Positions 6,329 through 14,182 of a DNA stretch of 23,875 bases are shown piece by piece. Source of the DNA: DAOUEH01 sp034430515. Its GTDB lineage: Bacteria > Chloroflexota > Dehalococcoidia > Dehalococcoidales > RBG-16-60-22. The first letter of the stretch is position 1; the number at the start of each line of letters is the position of its first letter. The DNA is taken from positions 1 through 23,875 of the forward strand of contig DAOUEP010000030.1 in the NCBI GenBank assembly GCA_034430515.1, in the 5' to 3' direction. The notes beneath the pieces were generated by a model. The model had not been told where the DNA came from. It saw nothing but the letters and a program-made list of their open reading frames with translations, and made no database searches. Both the position numbers and the translations under genes were made by a program.

Positions 6329-7012
6329 TTACGAAATCTCGGGGGCGCCCTCAGCGATGCGGGCGAGCACTTCGGTGTCCATCACCAGCACCTTGCGGCG
6401 GGAGAGGCGGATGCCGCCCATGGCCTCGATGGTCTTGAGGCAGCGGTTGACCATCTCGCGGGAGCTGGCCACCATGCTGGCGATGTCCTTCTGCGTCAGA
6501 TTCAGGCCGATGGTGTACTCCTCGCCGCCGTAGCGTCCCAGAAAGAGCTTGGCCAGGCGCGCCAGCACCTGCGAGGAGGAGAGGTCTTCCAGCAGGTTGG
6601 AATCGCGGCGGATGCGGGCCGCCAGCGCCCGCACCACGTTCATCATGATGTTGGGGTTCTCCCAGAGAACCTTGATGATGTCGTCCTTCTTGATGGCGTA
6701 GAGCGCCACCGGCGTCAGCGAGAGCATCCCGGCGGCGTTGGGGCCGCCGTCGTAGAGGGAGACGTCGTTCAGGGAATCGCCGGGCGGGGCGATGTGCAGT
6801 ACCTGCTCCTTGCCGCTGGCCGAGGTTTTGTACACCTTCACCAGCCCGGAGACGATGAAATACAGCGAATCGGTCCAGGAGCCTTCGGTCAGGAAGTGCG
6901 TCCCTTTATCGTAGCGCACCTCCTGGAAATAGCGGAGGATACCCTGGAGCTGCACCGCCGGAACACCGCCGAAGTAGCGCATGGACTGGAGGGCCTCTAC
7001 CTGAACCGCCAT
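6329..7012 (-). CDS. CRP/FNR-family transcriptional regulator
   Basis: This 227-residue protein has an N-terminal cyclic-nucleotide-binding-like barrel (about 15-125), a dimerisation helix (about 125-148) and a C-terminal winged helix. The recognition helix SSREMVNRCLKTIE holds R185, E186 and R190, matching R180, E181 and R185 of E. coli CRP, which contact TGTGA. The phosphate-binding cassette is degenerate: PGDSLND and PNAAG replace the GE and RS residues that hold cAMP. There is also no N-terminal cysteine cluster as in FNR, so the effector is unknown. The gene lies directly upstream of, and in the same direction as, the Mo-oxidoreductase operon, with a perfect CRP-type site between them. 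The ATG has only a weak AAGG one base upstream; a leaderless or internal start is possible. Confidence 0.92.
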   Translation of the reverse strand: MAVQVEALQSMRYFGGVPAVQLQGILRYFQEVRYDKGTHFLTEGSWTDSLYFIVSGLVKVYKTSASGKEQVLHIAPPGDSLNDVSLYDGGPNAAGMLSLTPVALYAIKKDDIIKVLWENPNIMMNVVRALAARIRRDSNLLEDLSSSQVLARLAKLFLGRYGGEEYTIGLNLTQKDIASMVASSREMVNRCLKTIEAMGGIRLSRRKVLVMDTEVLARIAEGAPEIS

Positions 7013-7080
7013 GCCTTGATATTATCACATTGAAACTGAAAAGTCATAAGCACCCCGCCTTTCCCCCGGTAGGGAAAAGT

Positions 7081-7108
7081 TTGACATTCTTTCGGGCACT
7101 AATATACT
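7081..7108 (+). promoter_or_regulatory. Sigma-70 promoter of the carboxylesterase gene
   Basis: TTGACA (7081-7086), a 16-bp spacer and TATACT (7103-7108) give a near-consensus promoter with a predicted start near 7115, about 50 nt before the esterase ATG. It also excludes longer in-frame starts upstream of it. Confidence 0.7.
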
Positions 7109-7124
7109 GTAGAGCTAGTAATAT

Positions 7125-7151
7125 CAGGGAACGATATTCCGCTATTCCCTG
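7125..7151 (+). repeat. Inverted repeat in the esterase 5' leader
   Basis: CAGGGAA (7125-7131) and TTCCCTG (7145-7151) form a 7-bp inverted repeat with a 13-nt loop, ending just before the Shine-Dalgarno AAGGAGG (7154-7160). A competing shorter pairing, GGAA (7128-7131) with TTCC (7137-7140), lies inside it. It may be an operator or a leader hairpin; no T-tract follows, so it is not a terminator. Confidence 0.4.
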
Positions 7152-7164
7152 TGAAGGAGGCATG

Positions 7165-8706
7165 ATGAACCAGCCAATCGTCGTTACCAAATCGGGTCAG
7201 GTCAAAGGGGTCTACGGGGACGGGCTTTACGCCTTTAAGGGCATCCCTTACGCGGCGCCGCCACTGGGCGAGCTCCGCTGGCAGCCGCCCCAGCCGCCGC
7301 AGCCGCCGCAGCCGTGGACGGGGGTGCGCGATGCCAGCGAGTACGGCACCATCGCTCCCCAGACCCCGCTGGTGGGCCCGATGGCTCCGTCTGCCCCGGA
7401 GCCGCAGTCCGAGGACTGCCTCTTTCTCAATATCTTTACGCCCGCGCTCGACGGCAAACTCCCGGTGATGGTCTGGATTCACGGCGGGGCCTTCACCATC
7501 GGCTCCGGCTCCGATGCGATGTACCGCAATACCAACCTGACCGCCCATAGCGATGTGGTGCTGGTAACCATCAACTACCGGCTGGGGATGCTGGGCTTCC
7601 TGCGCCTCAAGGACGTTACCGGCGGGGCCGTTCCGGCCACGGGTAACGAGGGCCTGCTCGACCAGATAGCCGCCCTGGAGTGGGTCAGGGACAATATCGC
7701 CGCCTTCGGGGGCGACCCCGGCAATGTCACCGTCTTCGGCGAGTCGGCCGGGGCGATGAGCATCGGCTGCCTCATGGCCATGCCGCCGGCGCACGGGCTT
7801 TTCCACAAGGCGATTCTGGAGAGCGGCGCCGGGGGTACGGTCATCACCCGGGACGAAGCCAACACCACCGCGGCGCGCTTTCTGGAAGCGGTCGGTATCG
7901 ACGGCGGTGACGCCGCCGCCCTGCGGGCGCTGACGCCGGCCCGGCTGCTGGCCGCCGAAAATGAACTGAAGGGGCTGGAGGCGCGCCCCGGCGAAGCGGT
8001 AATCGCCACGGTGACGGTGCCCGTCGTCGACGGCGAGGTCATTGCGGACGTGCCCAATCGGTTGGCCCGGCAGGGCCGGGCGGCGGCTGTCCCGGTGATT
8101 ATCGGCACCAACCGCAACGAGTGGAGTCTCTTCGGAATCATGCGCCCCGACGCCCAAGACCTCGACCGTGACGGCATGCTCAAGGTGATGGCGACCTTCC
8201 TGCCTCCGGCGGTCGTAGCCGACCTGACCACAGCCTACGAGGCGGCCCGCCGCGCGCGCGGCGAGAGCACCGACCCGTTCCCGGTACTATCGGCCGTTCT
8301 CAGCGACGCCATGTTCCGCCAGCCCGCCCTGGAGCTGGTGGAGGCCTTGCGCGATATGGGCCAGCCGGCCTATAGCTACCTCTTTACCTGGCCGTCGCCG
8401 GCGATGGGGGGTGTCCTGGGGGCCTGCCACGCGCTGGAGGTGGGCTTCGTCTTCGGTCTTCTCGACCCCGCTTTCACCGGCAGCGGGCCGGAGGCGGACA
8501 AGCTATCGCGGTGCATCCAGGAGGCCTGGATAAACTTCGCCCGCAGCGGCGACCCCGGCGGCCCGACTATCGGGGAATGGCCGGTCTACGGCCAGGAACG
8601 CCGCACCATACTGTTGGACAAGGAATGTAAAATGGTCGCCGCTCCCTACGAGGCAGAGCGCCGCGCCTGGGACAATGTTAACCTGACCAACTATTCCCGG
8701 CCGTAG
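7165..8706 (+). CDS. Type-B carboxylesterase (para-nitrobenzyl esterase/COesterase family)
   Basis: This 513-residue alpha/beta hydrolase is a normal length for bacterial type-B esterases. It shows the oxyanion-hole HGGAF (106-110), the EDCLFLN signature (83-89), and the nucleophile elbow GESAG with S194. The likely acid is E319 (GTNRNEW) and the likely base H422 (ACHALEVGFVFG). It should hydrolyse carboxylic esters; the natural substrate is unknown. No signal peptide is visible, so it is probably cytoplasmic. Residues 40-50 form a short proline-rich repeat, PQPPQPPQPPQP, coded by tandem CAGCCGCCG units. Two adjacent ATGs (7162 and 7165) follow AAGGAGG; the second has the better spacing (4 nt) and was chosen. 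The stop abuts the convergent URO-D stop with no gap. Confidence 0.93.
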   Translation: MNQPIVVTKSGQVKGVYGDGLYAFKGIPYAAPPLGELRWQPPQPPQPPQPWTGVRDASEYGTIAPQTPLVGPMAPSAPEPQSEDCLFLNIFTPALDGKLPVMVWIHGGAFTIGSGSDAMYRNTNLTAHSDVVLVTINYRLGMLGFLRLKDVTGGAVPATGNEGLLDQIAALEWVRDNIAAFGGDPGNVTVFGESAGAMSIGCLMAMPPAHGLFHKAILESGAGGTVITRDEANTTAARFLEAVGIDGGDAAALRALTPARLLAAENELKGLEARPGEAVIATVTVPVVDGEVIADVPNRLARQGRAAAVPVIIGTNRNEWSLFGIMRPDAQDLDRDGMLKVMATFLPPAVVADLTTAYEAARRARGESTDPFPVLSAVLSDAMFRQPALELVEALRDMGQPAYSYLFTWPSPAMGGVLGACHALEVGFVFGLLDPAFTGSGPEADKLSRCIQEAWINFARSGDPGGPTIGEWPVYGQERRTILLDKECKMVAAPYEAERRAWDNVNLTNYSRP

Positions 8707-10041
8707 CTATTTCCGGTAGTAGCCGTACTCGCGCACGGCGGCCATCATCGCCCGGAGGTTCTCCAGCTTGGGGTTATCGGCGATGGAGCCGGCGGCGAGC
8801 ACGAAACCGCCGCCCTTGCCGCAGGTCTGGATGAGGTTCTTGCAGTACTCCTTGACCTCGGCGGGCTGGCCGGTAACAATCATTGACGACGGCACGTTGC
8901 CCTGGAGACAGCACTTCTTGCCCAGTATCTCCTTGGCGCGGGTCATGTCGGTGCGGTCGAAGTACCAGGCGACCGAGCCCTTGGGGAAGTGGTCGACGTG
9001 CTCCAGGCGGGTGTTGTAGCTGCCCTCGGCGAAGAGCGTCTGGATAAGCCCCTCCTCGATAAAGGCGTCCATGACCTTTTTCAGCGGCGGCCAGTAGAAG
9101 GTATCGAACTGCTTTTGCGACATCCAGCCATCGGCGCCCTTGTGGAGGGGGTACATCACCGTGGTCATGTTGGCGATGTTGGGCGACTTGAGGATGGTGG
9201 CGATGGTCAGGTCGGCCACCACGTCCATGGCCTTGAGGAGGGTATCGGGGCGGCGGAACATGTCCTGCATGATGCCCATGGTGCCGCGCAGGGTATCGCC
9301 GATGACGTCGAAGGGGGCCTTGGCGAAGCCGCCCCCCAGGAAGCCGGCGCCCATGGCGCTGCCGCCGGTGCGCATCATCACCTCCATCATCTTCTGGTAC
9401 TCCTTGCCGGCCTCCAGCAGCTTCTGGAGCATCTCCTGTACCGGCGGCATGGCCAGCGGCATGAACTGCATGACGTGGACGTTCTCGGTGATATTGGTGG
9501 CCGGCTGGAACATGGCCAGCGGCGCCAGCGCCCCGAAGGCGCGCGGCATGTAGGTGCGCATCCAGAAATCGGTGGGGTCGCGCAGCAGGTCGGCGTACTC
9601 CTCGGGCTTCATGTACTCGCCCTCGATGAACTGCCAGCCGGTGCCCGTCTCCGAGATGCCGTGCCCCGGCCAGGCGTAGAGCTTGTAGTCGAGGATGTCG
9701 AGGACGGGGCCGGGGATGGTGAACGAGTAGGCCTGGTATTCCAGCTCGTCGCCGTACTTCTCGTTGAACCTGGCGGTGGCCTCCATGGCCCTGGCGTAAT
9801 CGTACATCGCCTCGCGGGAGGTAACGCCGAACATCTTGAGCGGCAGGTTGCCCACCGGCAGGTTGACCGGCACGCGGTCGGGCTCCTGGATGTTATAGAC
9901 GTCAATCATCCGCTGGGTGCGGACGCGGTGGGCCTCCCGGGCCTTCTCGTCGGGGAAAGGGGTGCCTTCGGCGTCGAGCCATTTCTGCAGCCGTTGAGCG
10001 CGTTTCTCCGCCGGGGTCATTTCCGTCCATTGCTTTTCCAT
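8707..10041 (-). CDS. URO-D superfamily protein (uroporphyrinogen decarboxylase/methyltransferase-like)
   Basis: This 444-residue protein has a URO-D-like barrel, longer than HemE (about 350 residues) because of an N-terminal helical extension (1-50) and a methionine-rich insert (about 190-260: MQFMPLAMPP, MMEVMMRTGGSAMGAG). Typical segments are EPDRVPVNLPVG near the N-terminus, TLFAEGSYNTRLEHVDHFPKGSVAWYFDRTDM and a C-terminal GGGFVLAAGSIADNPKLENLRAM. The last resembles the substrate and zinc-site region of the corrinoid methyltransferase branch (MtaA-type) more than HemE. Such proteins are numerous in anaerobes that use methylated compounds, but the substrate cannot be assigned. AGGAG lies 9 nt before the ATG. 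It has its own promoter and is not obviously part of a larger operon. Confidence 0.85.
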   Translation of the reverse strand: MEKQWTEMTPAEKRAQRLQKWLDAEGTPFPDEKAREAHRVRTQRMIDVYNIQEPDRVPVNLPVGNLPLKMFGVTSREAMYDYARAMEATARFNEKYGDELEYQAYSFTIPGPVLDILDYKLYAWPGHGISETGTGWQFIEGEYMKPEEYADLLRDPTDFWMRTYMPRAFGALAPLAMFQPATNITENVHVMQFMPLAMPPVQEMLQKLLEAGKEYQKMMEVMMRTGGSAMGAGFLGGGFAKAPFDVIGDTLRGTMGIMQDMFRRPDTLLKAMDVVADLTIATILKSPNIANMTTVMYPLHKGADGWMSQKQFDTFYWPPLKKVMDAFIEEGLIQTLFAEGSYNTRLEHVDHFPKGSVAWYFDRTDMTRAKEILGKKCCLQGNVPSSMIVTGQPAEVKEYCKNLIQTCGKGGGFVLAAGSIADNPKLENLRAMMAAVREYGYYRK

Positions 10042-10072
10042 CAGACTCTGCTCCTGTCGGTTGATAGTTGAA

Positions 10073-10110
10073 GCCGGCAGCGCTCCCCCGGGGATGGCGG
10101 GGAGACCGGC
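10073..10110 (-). repeat. GC-rich hairpin in the URO-D gene 5' leader
   Basis: GCCGG (minus strand, 10110-10106) and CCGGC (10077-10073) flank an inner CTCCCC (10104-10099) with GGGGAG (10088-10083). Together they form a strong two-part stem within the roughly 75-nt leader. No T-tract follows on either strand, so it is more likely a leader structure than a terminator. Confidence 0.4.
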
Positions 10111-10122
10111 GCGGTCGTAAGG

Positions 10123-10151
10123 ATTATACCAGTATGCCCCACAGATTACAA
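10123..10151 (-). promoter_or_regulatory. Sigma-70 promoter (extended -10) of the URO-D gene
   Basis: On the minus strand, TTGTAA (10151-10146), a 17-bp spacer and TATAAT (10128-10123) preceded by TGG give an extended -10 promoter. The predicted start is near 10116, about 75 nt before the ATG. It sits immediately after the stop of the ABC-transporter operon, from which no terminator separates it. Confidence 0.75.
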
Positions 10152-10165
10152 AGTGCGGTTGGGGC

Positions 10166-11827
10166 TTAGTGCAGCGAGGCGGCCGAGGCCAGCAGCCGGC
10201 GGGTGTAGTCCTGTTGGGGGGCGGCCACGACGCGCGCCGAAGGCCCCGACTCGACGATTTTGCCCGCCAGCATCACGGCGATGCGGTCGCTGACCTTGCG
10301 GGCGGCGGCGATGTCGTGGGTGATGTAGAGCAGGCTCAGGCCGCGGTTCTCCTGGAGATTGAGCAACAACTTTAAAATCTTGGCCCCAACCGAGGCGTCG
10401 AGGAAGGCGGTCGGCTCGTCGGCGATGAGCAGGTCGGGGTCGAGCGCCAGCGCCCGGGCGATGGCGACGCGCTGCAACTCGCCGCCGCTCAAATGATGGG
10501 GGTAGGTATCCAGGAAGCGCTCCTCGGTGGACAGCTCCACCTCGCCGATAGTCCGGATGGCCTTCTCCCGGCGTTCTGCCTTCGTCCCGATGCGCTGGAT
10601 GTCCAGCGGCTCGGTGACCAGCTCCAGCACGCTGAGGCGGTGGCTGAGGGACTCGCCGGGGTTCTGGAAAATCATCTGGACGCGCCGGTAAAATGCTTTC
10701 TTGCGGTCGGTTACTTTTTTACCTTCCAGGTAGACCGCCCCGGCTTGCGGCTGGTGCAGGCCCATGATGGTCTTGGCCAGGGTCGTCTTGCCCGAGCCGC
10801 TCTGGCCCACCAGCGCCAGCGTCTCCCCGGCGGCGATAGCTAAACTCACCCCGTCCACCGCCTTGATAGCGCCGAAGGAGCGGGCCAGATTTTCGGTGGC
10901 CAGCAGGGTGATGATGCCGCCGCGGTGGCAGGCGACGGCCCGGCCTTCGTGCCGGACGAGCGGCGGTATCTCCGTTTTACATTTGGTGATGGCCTGGGTG
11001 CAGCGCGGGTGGAAGGCGCAGCCGCTCACCGGGCGGGTCATCCGCCCCTTGATGCCCTGCAGGTCTTTGACGGTGGTCATGTTGGGGTAAGCGCGCACCA
11101 GGGCGCGGGTGTAGGGGTGGCGGGGGTTTTCCAGCACCGCGACGGTGGGGCCGGTCTCGACGATGCGGCCGCCGTAGAGCACCGCCAGCCGTCCCGCCAG
11201 GCGGGCAGCCGTGTCCAGGTCGTGGCTGATGACCAGCCGGGCATTGCTCCCGCCGTTTTGCTTTAACAGCTCGCCCAGCTCCTCGCGGGTGGTCACGTCC
11301 AGCGAGGAGAGCGGCTCGTCCATGATGAGCAGGTCGGGGTCGAGCACCAGCGACATCGCCAGCAGGACGCGCTGCTGCTCGCCGCCGGAGAGCTGGTGCG
11401 GGTAGGCCTTGAAGCGCTGGCGGGGCAGCCCGAAGCGTGCCAGCAGCTCGCCGGCTTTTTCACGGGCGTATTTTTTACCGGCGTGGCGGTGGGCCACCAG
11501 CGGCTCGGCCACCTGCTCCAGGCAGTTGTGCACCGGGTTGAGGACGTTGTTGACGTTCTGAAAGACCATGGCGATAGCGTCCCAGCGCAGCGCCCGCATC
11601 TCGTCCCCGGAGAGCCTGAGCAGGTCTTTACCTTTGAAGCAAATCTCGCCGGTGACGCTGGCCTCGGCCAGGCGCATGATGCTCAGCCCCAGCGTGGTCT
11701 TGCCCGCCCCGGACTCGCCGATGATGGCCAGCGTCTCCCCGGCCTTGATTTCCAGGTCGACGCCGGTGAGAACGGCGTCCGTCCCGTAGCTGACGCGCAG
11801 GTTCTTAATCTCAAGCAACGGCTTCAC
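10166..11827 (-). CDS. Fused double ATPase of a Dpp/Opp/Nik-type ABC importer (DppD-DppF fusion)
   Basis: This 553-residue protein holds two complete nucleotide-binding domains. Domain 1 has Walker A GESGAGKTT, signature LSGGEQQR, Walker B LLIMDEP and the H-loop SHD. It is followed by the oligopeptide-transporter C-terminal extension CAFHPRC...KC...AC, whose four cysteines match the iron-sulfur site described in DppD-type ATPases. Domain 2 has GQSGSGKTT, LSGGELQR, LLIADEPTAFLD and THD. Both domains look active. The annotated start is a GTG inside the permease gene. A TTG three codons later (11818) has the better-placed Shine-Dalgarno GAGGTGA and would give the classic start MLEIKNLRVSY. The gene overlaps the upstream permease by 17 bp, so it is translationally coupled. 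It is the last gene of the FmdE/importer operon. Confidence 0.93.
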   Translation of the reverse strand: MKPLLEIKNLRVSYGTDAVLTGVDLEIKAGETLAIIGESGAGKTTLGLSIMRLAEASVTGEICFKGKDLLRLSGDEMRALRWDAIAMVFQNVNNVLNPVHNCLEQVAEPLVAHRHAGKKYAREKAGELLARFGLPRQRFKAYPHQLSGGEQQRVLLAMSLVLDPDLLIMDEPLSSLDVTTREELGELLKQNGGSNARLVISHDLDTAARLAGRLAVLYGGRIVETGPTVAVLENPRHPYTRALVRAYPNMTTVKDLQGIKGRMTRPVSGCAFHPRCTQAITKCKTEIPPLVRHEGRAVACHRGGIITLLATENLARSFGAIKAVDGVSLAIAAGETLALVGQSGSGKTTLAKTIMGLHQPQAGAVYLEGKKVTDRKKAFYRRVQMIFQNPGESLSHRLSVLELVTEPLDIQRIGTKAERREKAIRTIGEVELSTEERFLDTYPHHLSGGELQRVAIARALALDPDLLIADEPTAFLDASVGAKILKLLLNLQENRGLSLLYITHDIAAARKVSDRIAVMLAGKIVESGPSARVVAAPQQDYTRRLLASAASLH

Positions 11828-12656
11828 CTCGCAGTCTCGGGTCGAGGACGGACTCGGCGGCGTGGCTGACGAAGGTCAGCCCGATAATCGTCAGCGATAA
11901 AGCCACCCCGGCGGGGATGAGCCACCACTGCCAGACGTTGAGATAGCTGTAGCTCATGGCGTCGCGCATCATCGTCCCCCAGCTTACCTGCATCGGGTCG
12001 CCGATGCCCAGAAAGGCCAGTCCCGCCTGGATGAAGACGGCCCGCCGCACCCCGTAGATGAACTCCACCAGCAGGATAGGCCCCAGGTCGGGGACGATGT
12101 GCTTTAAGGCCACGTAGACCTGCCCCGCCCCCATGCCGCGCGCCGCAGCGATGTGGCCGCTCTGCTTGAGCGAGAGCGCCTGCGCCCGGATGACGCGGGC
12201 GCCGCCCTGCCAGCTCAGGGCCGAGAGGAGCAGGATGATAACCGGCAGGTCGGGGCGGATATAGGCCGCCACCAGAATGACGATGATAATCATGGGGATG
12301 ACGATGAGGGCGTCGACGATGCGCATGATAATCTGGTCGTAGATGCCGCCGATAAGGGCGGCCGACACCCCGAAGATAATGCTGAGGATGAGACTCAAAA
12401 TACCCACGCCGAAGCCCACCGCCAGCGAGGTGCGCGCCCCGTAGAGGAGCTGGCTCCAGATGTCCTGCCCCACGTGGTTGGTGCCCAGCCAGTGGGCGGC
12501 GGAAGGCGCCTGCAGGGAGTTGACGCTCGTCGCGGTGGGTTCGTAGCCGGACAGCAGCGGAGCGAAAATGGCGGCGATGACCACCAGCGCCAGGATGGCC
12601 AGCCCCGCCTGGCCGAAGTGGCTCCGCTTTATCTCCCTTTTCAGGCTAATATGCAT
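11811..12656 (-). CDS. ABC importer permease, DppC/NikC type
   Basis: This 281-residue inner-membrane permease begins with a short cytoplasmic segment and first helix (AGLAILALVVIAAIFAPLL), then the periplasmic motif PSAAHWLGTNHVGQDIWSQLLYGARTSL typical of DppC/OppC/NikC. Five further hydrophobic segments follow. The EAA loop that docks onto the ATPase reads AARGMGAGQVYVALKHIVPDLGPIL. It pairs with the DppB-type permease encoded just upstream. Its start overlaps the end of that gene by 11 bp, and its own end overlaps the ATPase start by 17 bp. This indicates a tightly coupled, stoichiometric operon. Whether the cargo is a peptide, a free metal or a metal chelate cannot be told from the permease itself. 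Confidence 0.92.
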   Translation of the reverse strand: MHISLKREIKRSHFGQAGLAILALVVIAAIFAPLLSGYEPTATSVNSLQAPSAAHWLGTNHVGQDIWSQLLYGARTSLAVGFGVGILSLILSIIFGVSAALIGGIYDQIIMRIVDALIVIPMIIIVILVAAYIRPDLPVIILLLSALSWQGGARVIRAQALSLKQSGHIAAARGMGAGQVYVALKHIVPDLGPILLVEFIYGVRRAVFIQAGLAFLGIGDPMQVSWGTMMRDAMSYSYLNVWQWWLIPAGVALSLTIIGLTFVSHAAESVLDPRLRGEAVA

Positions 12657-13617
12657 GGCGCACCCTCGGGTCGAGGCGGGGGTAGAGCATGTCGACGATG
12701 AAATTGACCAGCAATACCGTCACCGCCACCATCAGGAAGACCCCCTGGATGACGGGGTAGTCGCGGGAAAGGAGGGCCTGGTAGGTGAGCTGTCCCACCC
12801 CAGGGTAGGCGAAGACCAGCTCGACGAAGAGCACCCCGGTAACCAGCCGCCCCAGCCAGATGCCGGTCATGGTGAGCACCGGCAGCATCGAGTTGCGCCC
12901 GGCGTGGTGGTATTTGAGCGACCTCTCCGGCAGCCCCTTGGCGCGGGCGGTGAGCATGAAGGGGGCGCGCAGCACCGTAATCATGGTGTTGCGCGTCAGC
13001 AGATAGCTGCCGGCCAGGTGGGCCAGGGTCAGCGCCGTCACCGGCAGGGCCATGTGCCGGAGCACGTCCAGGAAGAGGGCGAAGCCGCCCAGTCCGGCGT
13101 AGGGCGTGACCGCCCCGGAGAGCGGGGCCACCCCCAGCACGATGCCGAAGCAGATGAGCAGCAGCAGCCCCAGGAAGAAGTCCGGGAAGCCGTTGAGGCC
13201 CATCAGGCCGGTGAGCAGGGTGCGGTCGGTCCTGGAGCCGCGCCGCCAGCCGGACTCGATGCCTAGGATAATCCCCAGAAGCGTGGAGAGCACCAGCGAG
13301 GTGCCCACGATGAGCAGCGTCCAGGGGAGACTGCCCAGGATGACGCTGAAGACCGAGGCGTTATAGTAATAGGAATAGCCCAGGTCGCCGCTGAAAAGGG
13401 CGGCGATGTAGGCGCCGAACTGCTGCCAGAGAGATTTATCCAGGGCGAAGCGCTCCACCAGGTGGGCCTGGAGCTCCGGCGTCATGGCGATGAGCGCCTC
13501 GTCGCCGTAGATGGCCTGGAGCGGGTCGCCCGGCATCATCCTCGGCAGCACGAAGTTGAGCGCCAGGATGATAACGAAGGCCACGGCGTAGGTTATCAGC
13601 CGGTACTTGTTGCTCAT
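12646..13617 (-). CDS. ABC importer permease, DppB/NikB type
   Basis: This 323-residue permease has the classic DppB layout. The first helix is followed by PRMMPGDPL, a periplasmic helical region (LQAHLVERFALDKSLWQQFGAYIAALFSGDLGYS), then five hydrophobic segments. The EAA loop is TARAKGLPERSLKYHHAGRNSMLPVL. The start MSNKYRLITYAV was chosen because it sits 4 nt after the stop of the TsaA-like gene; a longer open frame upstream runs through that gene and is not real. The nearest Shine-Dalgarno (GGAG) is 13 nt from the ATG, so translation probably depends on coupling. It partners the DppC-type permease downstream. Confidence 0.92.
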   Translation of the reverse strand: MSNKYRLITYAVAFVIILALNFVLPRMMPGDPLQAIYGDEALIAMTPELQAHLVERFALDKSLWQQFGAYIAALFSGDLGYSYYYNASVFSVILGSLPWTLLIVGTSLVLSTLLGIILGIESGWRRGSRTDRTLLTGLMGLNGFPDFFLGLLLLICFGIVLGVAPLSGAVTPYAGLGGFALFLDVLRHMALPVTALTLAHLAGSYLLTRNTMITVLRAPFMLTARAKGLPERSLKYHHAGRNSMLPVLTMTGIWLGRLVTGVLFVELVFAYPGVGQLTYQALLSRDYPVIQGVFLMVAVTVLLVNFIVDMLYPRLDPRVRHAY

Positions 13618-13621
13618 TTTT

Positions 13622-14179
13622 TCAAGATTGCTCCGCCGCCTCGTCTCCGTCGAACTCGCGGTTGATGCGTCGCATCCAGTCGGCGGTGCGCACCTCTTCC
13701 CTTTCCAGGCGGTAGGGGGCGTAGGGCTTGATGTCCAGCACCGGCGAGCCGTCCAGGGCGTCCAGCCCGCTGACGCGCAGGATATTGCCGTTGCGCTCCA
13801 GCAGCCGCGCCACCGTGATGAGGATGGGGTTGGGGCGCACCGGGCTGTGGGTGGCGAAGACGCCGACCAGGGGGAAATCTTCGTTACCCATTGGATGCAC
13901 ACGGCGGGTGGCGTCCCGCCGCTCCGGCGGGACGAGGTGCGCCCAGAATATCACCGTCAGGTGCGAGAACTCCTCGATGCCGTCGAGGGCGTCGGCGTAC
14001 TCTTTATTGACGATAATCTCGGAGACGCTCTGACGCTGGGCGTCCATGCGGGCGGCGCGCTCCTGCCAGGTGTGCCGCCCCATCGCCTCGCCCCAGGAAG
14101 GCTGGCGCGATTTATTGCGCACCACGCCGATGGGTGTGAGCGTGATGACCTTCTCTTTATCTTGGTTTGTCTTGTCCAT
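13622..14179 (-). CDS. TsaA/TrmO-like SAM-binding beta-barrel protein inside the importer operon
   Basis: This 185-residue UPF0066/TrmO-fold protein has the N-terminal TPIGVVRN strand, HLTVIFWAH, the signature GVFATHSPVRPNPI and DGSPVLDIKPYAPY. E. coli TrmO methylates the t6A37 base of tRNA using SAM and is about 235 residues; this copy lacks the C-terminal extension. The signature departs from the usual TRSPxRPNPIG: H replaces R, and L replaces the final G. It lies between the substrate-binding lipoprotein gene (3-nt gap) and the first permease gene (4-nt gap). A transport-linked role is therefore plausible, such as modifying or sensing a small ligand or metallophore, rather than tRNA modification. 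That is inference; it may still be a genuine TrmO. Confidence 0.85.
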   Translation of the reverse strand: MDKTNQDKEKVITLTPIGVVRNKSRQPSWGEAMGRHTWQERAARMDAQRQSVSEIIVNKEYADALDGIEEFSHLTVIFWAHLVPPERRDATRRVHPMGNEDFPLVGVFATHSPVRPNPILITVARLLERNGNILRVSGLDALDGSPVLDIKPYAPYRLEREEVRTADWMRRINREFDGDEAAEQS

Positions 14180-14182
14180 CGT

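Noticed and set aside
7016..7029. TTGAT-ATTA-TCACA just upstream of the CRP/FNR gene as a possible autoregulatory site
   Set aside because: The halves do not form a consistent palindrome for either FNR or CRP spacing; too degenerate.
8989..10071. Long open frame (360 codons) on the plus strand opposite the URO-D gene
   Set aside because: It is fully antisense to a gene with clear family motifs, promoter and ribosome site; its composition (Gly, Val, His, Leu rich) is typical of a GC-rich shadow frame.
13618..13902. In-frame upstream extension of the DppB-type permease gene
   Set aside because: It lies inside the TsaA-like gene in another frame; the permease signal and first helix start at 13617.
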